Below are positions 60,785-64,000 of a stretch of DNA of 64,000 nt, in pieces (position 1 is the stretch's first letter; each line of letters begins with the position of its first letter). The notes beneath the pieces were generated by a model. It worked only from the letters and a program-made list of their open reading frames with translations. It did not search any database and was not told the DNA's origin. The position numbers were made by a program, and so were the translations under genes. This DNA comes from Paenibacillus polysaccharolyticus (GTDB taxonomy: Bacteria; Bacillota; Bacilli; Paenibacillales; Paenibacillaceae): assembly GCF_900102085.1 (NCBI RefSeq), contig NZ_FMVM01000024.1, forward strand, positions 16,051-80,050. The letters are read 5' to 3'.

Positions 60785-61390
60785 TTACAGCTTTTTCATC
60801 TCGGAGAATGGCCAAAAAATAAACTCGGCTTTACCGACGATCTCGCTGGAAGTTATACTCCCAAACACACGGCTGTCCTTGCTTTTGCCTTCATGACGAT
60901 TATCTCCCATGACGAAGAAATGATCCGATGCCAGGGTAAGCGGCCCAAAATCAGGGTCCTGTACCTCAATGTCGGTGTAACTCTCTGCCTGCTGAATACC
61001 ATTTACATATAGATGATGGTCTTTGACCTCAATTGTATCTCCAGGAAGTCCAACGATTCGTTTCACCAGAAAATCTTTCTTGCCTGCATCTTCACTCGGA
61101 TCACGAAGAACGATCACATCCGACCGGGCCGGTTCACCGAAATGATAGACCATCTTGTTCACAAACAGACGATCAGACTCGACCAGCGTTGGTTGCATAG
61201 ACTGTCCTTTGACCATCGACAGATTGAATACAAACAGGTTAAGCAGCATCATGATCACAAAAGCCACCACAATGGTCTTCACCCAGTCCCACAATTCGGC
61301 TGACCAGGACTTCCCTGCCTGCTTGGGGACAGGCTTCTGATTTTGCTCCTCAAACGTCGAATGCTCCATAGAAGGCATATTAGAATTCAA
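60785..61390 (-). CDS. lepB: Signal peptidase I
   Basis: A 201-aa SipS-type protease that removes signal peptides from exported proteins. One membrane helix (about residues 37-55), catalytic Ser64 in KGQSMQPTL, catalytic Lys110 in LVKRIVGLPGD, and the SDHFFVMGDNRHEGKSKDSR box. The start is TTG 61390, 5 nt after GAGGT; the ATG four codons later lacks a ribosome site. It stands alone, with a terminator-like hairpin about 190 nt upstream. Confidence 0.95.
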   Translation of the reverse strand: MNSNMPSMEHSTFEEQNQKPVPKQAGKSWSAELWDWVKTIVVAFVIMMLLNLFVFNLSMVKGQSMQPTLVESDRLFVNKMVYHFGEPARSDVIVLRDPSEDAGKKDFLVKRIVGLPGDTIEVKDHHLYVNGIQQAESYTDIEVQDPDFGPLTLASDHFFVMGDNRHEGKSKDSRVFGSITSSEIVGKAEFIFWPFSEMKKL

Positions 61391-61583
61391 AGAGACACCT
61401 CATTTATCAGTTTGTAGATTTATCGTATAACCTTGGTCGTACTCCTTTTCAGTCTACTCTATTTGGAAGAGCGAAACAATTGGAGATGCCCACCAGCATA
61501 CAGACAATTACAATCTTTTATACACGCTTTGGGAAAAAGGAAACAGGATGCATATCAGCCGCTCCCTCCTCATACAAATAGAA

Positions 61584-61624
61584 AGGCATATCTCTCACGC
61601 CATGATGCGTGAACAGATATGCCT
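61584..61624 (-). terminator. Terminator-like hairpin after GNAT gene
   Basis: AGGCATATCT and its partner AGATATGCCT bracket an inner TCACGC/GCGTGA stem; the U-tract on the minus strand is short (TTTCTATTT). Confidence 0.65.
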
Positions 61625-61684
61625 AATATGAAATGAAAATCTCTTTATTTCTTTGTCTAACTACACCGAATTTACCTACATCGA

Positions 61685-62110
61685 TTAAGCCTTGGACAAA
61701 ATACTAAGTTTCTGAAAAGCACTCAGAATCTTATTGGCCCCATATCCCATTGCTTCATACAAAGGCATGGCTGCTTTGTTGTGCTCATCACCAGCCACCC
61801 AAATCTGGCTGACTTTACGCTGCTGGAACCGCTGTTCCATAGCCTCGACAAGTGTTTTACCGACGCCACGGCGACGATAGTCTGGATGAACCGCAATACG
61901 GTAGATGCATCCCTGGTTTTGATCAATCGTACCAATCAAAGCGCCCACGAGGTCTCCCTCTTCTTCCGCAACCATGATCAGGTCAGAATCCCATGACAAT
62001 TGACGGGCAAACGGGCCCATCGTGTTCTCATAACACTCTTCCGATAGTGCAACCTGGAGAAGCTCCGTCATCTGGCTTGCATCACTCAACTGAAAGGAAC
62101 GAACGTGCAT
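61685..62110 (-). CDS. GNAT family N-acetyltransferase
   Basis: A 141-aa acetyltransferase using acetyl-CoA. The core motif A is IYRIAVHPDYRRRGVGKTLV and motif B NKAAMPLYEAMGYG. The amine substrate is unknown. ATG 62110 has AAAGGGAG. It is divergent from sodA with a 417-bp region between them holding tandem cre sites. Confidence 0.88.
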   Translation of the reverse strand: MHVRSFQLSDASQMTELLQVALSEECYENTMGPFARQLSWDSDLIMVAEEEGDLVGALIGTIDQNQGCIYRIAVHPDYRRRGVGKTLVEAMEQRFQQRKVSQIWVAGDEHNKAAMPLYEAMGYGANKILSAFQKLSILSKA

Positions 62111-62269
62111 GTTTTAAATCTCCCTTTTCGTTAGCTTAGATGAGGTTTTACCAAAAAGGGAATCCCCTTTTACCAAAAACCCGATGTTCATATAATGACA
62201 AAAAACGAGAAAATACCGCTTCTTCGTCAATTAAACCATACTTTTCTCCATAAAACACGCATTTTCTTC

Positions 62270-62297
62270 TGAAAGCGCTTTATTGTAAACGTTTACA
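62270..62297. promoter_or_regulatory. Two directly abutting cre-type sites upstream of sodA
   Basis: 62270-62283 TGAAAGCGCTTTAT (12 of 14 in the palindromic cre pattern) is immediately followed by 62284-62297 TGTAAACGTTTACA, which fits TGWAANCGNTNWCA at every position and is a perfect palindrome. They are 231 bp before the sodA start and 160 bp before the GNAT start, so the controlled gene is uncertain. Confidence 0.6.
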
Positions 62298-62527
62298 TTG
62301 ATTTCGCTTTAATTTTAACGATTTTTTCCGTCGAAATCTCATAATTTTATTCATAATGGGTAAAATATGTTTGTTATCTCTGGCCTCGCTTTTGATTAAC
62401 GGTTCGGGGGACTTAATAAACAAAAATGTTGATTAATTATCCCGAATGCGGTTTAATAATAATGGCAAGGGTATTATTACATATGTACCTTAACAACAAA
62501 TCACAAAATCTCAGGAGGTATTTCACT

Positions 62528-63139
62528 ATGGCTTTTCAATTACCAGCACTTCCTTACGCTAACGATGCACTGGAACCACATATCGATGCACAAACGATGG
62601 AAATCCACCACGATCGCCATCACAACACTTACGTAACTAACTTGAACGCAGCTCTGGAAAGCGCTCCTGAACTGCAAAACAAAAGCTTGGAAGATCTGAT
62701 TGCTAACCTGGACAGCGTGCCAGAAAGCATCCGTACAGCGGTTCGTAACAATGGTGGCGGACATGCTAACCACAGCTTGTTCTGGGAAATCATTGGACCA
62801 AACGGCGGCGGCGCACCAACAGGTGACATTGCAGCAGCAATCGACAACGAACTGGGTGGATTTGACAAGTTCAAAGAAGACTTCGCTAAAGCAGCTACAA
62901 CTCGTTTCGGTTCCGGCTGGGCATGGCTCGTTGTAGGCAAAGATGGCAAATTGTCCATCACTAGCACGCCTAACCAAGACAGCCCGCTCTTCGAAGGTCT
63001 GACTCCAGTTCTGGGTCTGGACGTATGGGAGCACGCTTACTACCTGAAATATCAAAACAAACGTCCTGATTACATCGGTGCATTCTGGAACGTAATCAAC
63101 TGGGATGAAGTAAACAAACGTTACGCAGCAGCGAAATAA
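62528..63139 (+). CDS. sodA: Manganese superoxide dismutase
   Basis: A 203-aa cytoplasmic Fe/Mn SOD that dismutes superoxide. Ligands: His in MEIHHDRHHNTYV, His in GGGHANHSLFWEI, Asp and His in LDVWEHAYYLKYQN; the NQDSPL loop and GSGWAWLVV agree with the Mn type. ATG 62528 has AGGAGGTATTTCACT. The leader is long (about 400 bp) and contains the tandem cre sites. A strong terminator follows. Confidence 0.96.
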   Translation: MAFQLPALPYANDALEPHIDAQTMEIHHDRHHNTYVTNLNAALESAPELQNKSLEDLIANLDSVPESIRTAVRNNGGGHANHSLFWEIIGPNGGGAPTGDIAAAIDNELGGFDKFKEDFAKAATTRFGSGWAWLVVGKDGKLSITSTPNQDSPLFEGLTPVLGLDVWEHAYYLKYQNKRPDYIGAFWNVINWDEVNKRYAAAK

Positions 63140-63154
63140 GACGCTGTTCGAATA

Positions 63155-63195
63155 AAAGAGCCTGAATCGATCCTTGTGATCGATTCAGGCTCTTT
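63155..63195 (+). terminator. Terminator of sodA
   Basis: AAAGAGCCTGAATCGATC pairs with its full complement around a CTTGT loop, then TTTGTTATT. Confidence 0.9.
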
Positions 63196-63419
63196 GTTAT
63201 TGAGTGGGGCGTATTGAATATAATGGCACGTATCAGCTAGAGCGGGATGTTACAACACCTGATGGAAGACCTTAACGCATGCGGGCAGGCTGTGCCGCAG
63301 AGGTCGAAGACTGAAGCCATGCTCACTAAGGCCTCCCAAGGGGCCACGACGAATATCTCGACGCTTATGTGCCTGATCGAAGGGCTGGGGGCCAGTGATG
63401 AGCCCGATGCTGGTAGGCC
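63196..63419. other. Non-coding stretch before 41-bp repeats
   Basis: A GC-richer stretch with short frames on both strands and no ribosome site. I see no gene. It ends in GATGCTGGTAGGCC, a partial copy of the repeat that follows. Confidence 0.4.
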
Positions 63420-63560
63420 ATGTCACGCACTTACCGTGAATTACCTCCATGCTGGCAGCCATGTCACGCGCTTACCGTGAATTACCTCCATGCTGGCAGC
63501 CATGTCACGCGCTTACCGTGAATTACCTCCATGCTGGCAGCCATGTCACGCGCTTACCTA
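63420..63560. repeat. 41-bp tandem repeat, about 3.4 copies
   Basis: Units start at 63420, 63461, 63502 and 63543 (last one partial), each ATGTCACGCGCTTACCGTGA followed by ATTACCTCCATGCTGGCAGC and C. The first has CAC instead of CGC, the rest are identical. The copies are head to tail without unique spacers, so this is not a CRISPR array. Confidence 0.95.
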
Positions 63561-63576
63561 AGACTGCCAACCTGCG

Positions 63577-63649
63577 CTAACGATCACCAGGAACGCTATT
63601 TGCGCTTTTTTCAGCCAATATAAATTCTAACGATCTCCAGCTTTAAAGC
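63577..63649 (+). repeat. Two CTAACGATC repeats next to the IS3 element
   Basis: 63577 CTAACGATCACCAGGAACGC followed by TATTTGCGC, and 63627 CTAACGATCTCCAGCTTT, members of the same family as the cluster at 37997-38191. Confidence 0.7.
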
Positions 63650-63662
63650 CCCCTAATCCAAT

Positions 63663-64000
63663 TGGACACTCGAAGCTACCTCAGATACACTAAATGAAAT
63701 GAGGAGAGTGTTCATGAAAAGACGATTTAGATGCCCGGTTGAGGCGAAAAAGGAGTATGTCGTAGAGGTGCTTTCTGGCCTCCGGACAGAGGTCGTGGCA
63801 CGAAAGTACGGCATGTCTCCTAAAACGCTGACGACTTGGGTTCGTCAATATGAAGATGAGGTGGGGGAACTGGTGGCTAAAAAACAAAAAGAAACGCAAC
63901 AAATACAGCAAGATGCAGCCAACTATCAAGAATTACAAGAGAAATACGATGAAGCTTTGAAACTTCTCGGCGCAAAAGAATTAGAGAACCAGATTCTCAA
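63663..64000 (+). mobile_element. IS3-family insertion sequence, left end (truncated by the window)
   Basis: The presumed left end begins TGGACACTCGAAGC at 63663, about 50 bp before an OrfA-type transposase gene. The right end is outside the window, so the inverted repeat cannot be confirmed. Confidence 0.65.
63714..64000 (+). CDS. IS3-family transposase OrfA (partial)
   Basis: A frame open to the window edge (95 residues visible). It starts ATG 63714 behind GAGGAGAGTGTTC. The sequence MKRRFRCPVEAKKEYVVEVL, then VARKYGMSPKTLTTWVRQYE (helix-turn-helix) and a leucine-zipper-like stretch (QELQEKYDEALKLLGAKELE) is the layout of IS3-family OrfA proteins, which are made with a frameshifted OrfB to give the transposase. 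The end is not present. Confidence 0.85.
   Translation, partial: MKRRFRCPVEAKKEYVVEVLSGLRTEVVARKYGMSPKTLTTWVRQYEDEVGELVAKKQKETQQIQQDAANYQELQEKYDEALKLLGAKELENQIL

Noticed and set aside
63250..63462. Short minus-strand frame after sodA resembling a protein
   Set aside because: No ribosome site, no recognised motif, and it overlaps the tandem repeat.
63420..63560. CRISPR-like array
   Set aside because: The units are directly adjacent and identical with no variable spacers and no cas gene nearby.

Overview
The window looks like a chromosomal segment of a Gram-positive, endospore-forming Firmicute, most likely a Paenibacillus. The reasons are strong AAGGAGG-type ribosome sites, two GerA/GerB/GerC germinant-receptor clusters, a YesM/YesN-type regulator pair beside a sugar ABC importer, an S-layer-homology protein, TPP-riboswitch-controlled thiC, CcpA-type cre sites and many Rho-independent terminators. 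The genus is an inference from gene content, not from a marker gene.

Layout. 1-4.1 kb: end of a germinant-receptor operon (gerA fragment, gerC, a small D-subunit-like membrane protein, two tandem gerB permeases). 4.1-7.4 kb, minus strand: peroxiredoxin bcp and a three-gene ABC-2 exporter. 7.5-12.6 kb: LCP cell-wall ligase, hemL-type aminomutase, and a divergent MocR regulator / EamA transporter pair. 12.7-16.5 kb: a second germinant-receptor operon in the order B-A-C. 16.6-26.1 kb, minus strand: an ASRT-family small-molecule-binding protein, three tandem 249-bp repeats with a tRNA-Leu fragment, then a YesMNOPQ/YesT-like rhamnogalacturonan-oligosaccharide module (sensor kinase, AraC-type regulator, binding protein, two permeases, acetylesterase) with a perfect cre site. 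26.5-33.5 kb, minus strand: SGNH hydrolase, small acidic protein, inositol monophosphatase, UV endonuclease, ddl and an amidase-fold protein. 34-37 kb: aconitase. 38.4-42.1 kb, minus strand: a VanR/VanS/VanY/VanZ-like operon without vanHAX. 42.4-46.3 kb: YafY regulator with an effector-binding protein, an Asp/Glu-racemase-like protein and small hypotheticals. 46.4-49.7 kb: thiC with its riboswitch, and an IclR regulator. 50-55 kb: alpha/beta hydrolase, a fused superoxide dismutase, an SLH/Fn3 surface protein. 55-62 kb, minus strand: lipL-like, folE, yneF, HD-GYP, a QueG-methyltransferase fusion, signal peptidase, GNAT. 62.5-64 kb: sodA, a 41-bp tandem repeat and the left end of an IS3-family element running off the window.

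The most notable non-genic signals are: (i) three copies of a ~190-240-bp interspersed element with terminal inverted repeats, each directly upstream of a gene start; (ii) the same 17-bp palindrome (GTTTCAT-N3-ATGAAAC) in the aconitase promoter region and in the promoter region of the IclR-type regulator, suggesting a local regulatory link; (iii) a family of ~25-nt CTAACGATC repeats in two clusters; (iv) two directly abutting cre sites upstream of sodA; (v) unusual domain fusions (QueG with O6-methylguanine methyltransferase; a DUF2935-like domain with Fe/Mn superoxide dismutase). No single wholly new system is proven; these are the best leads.
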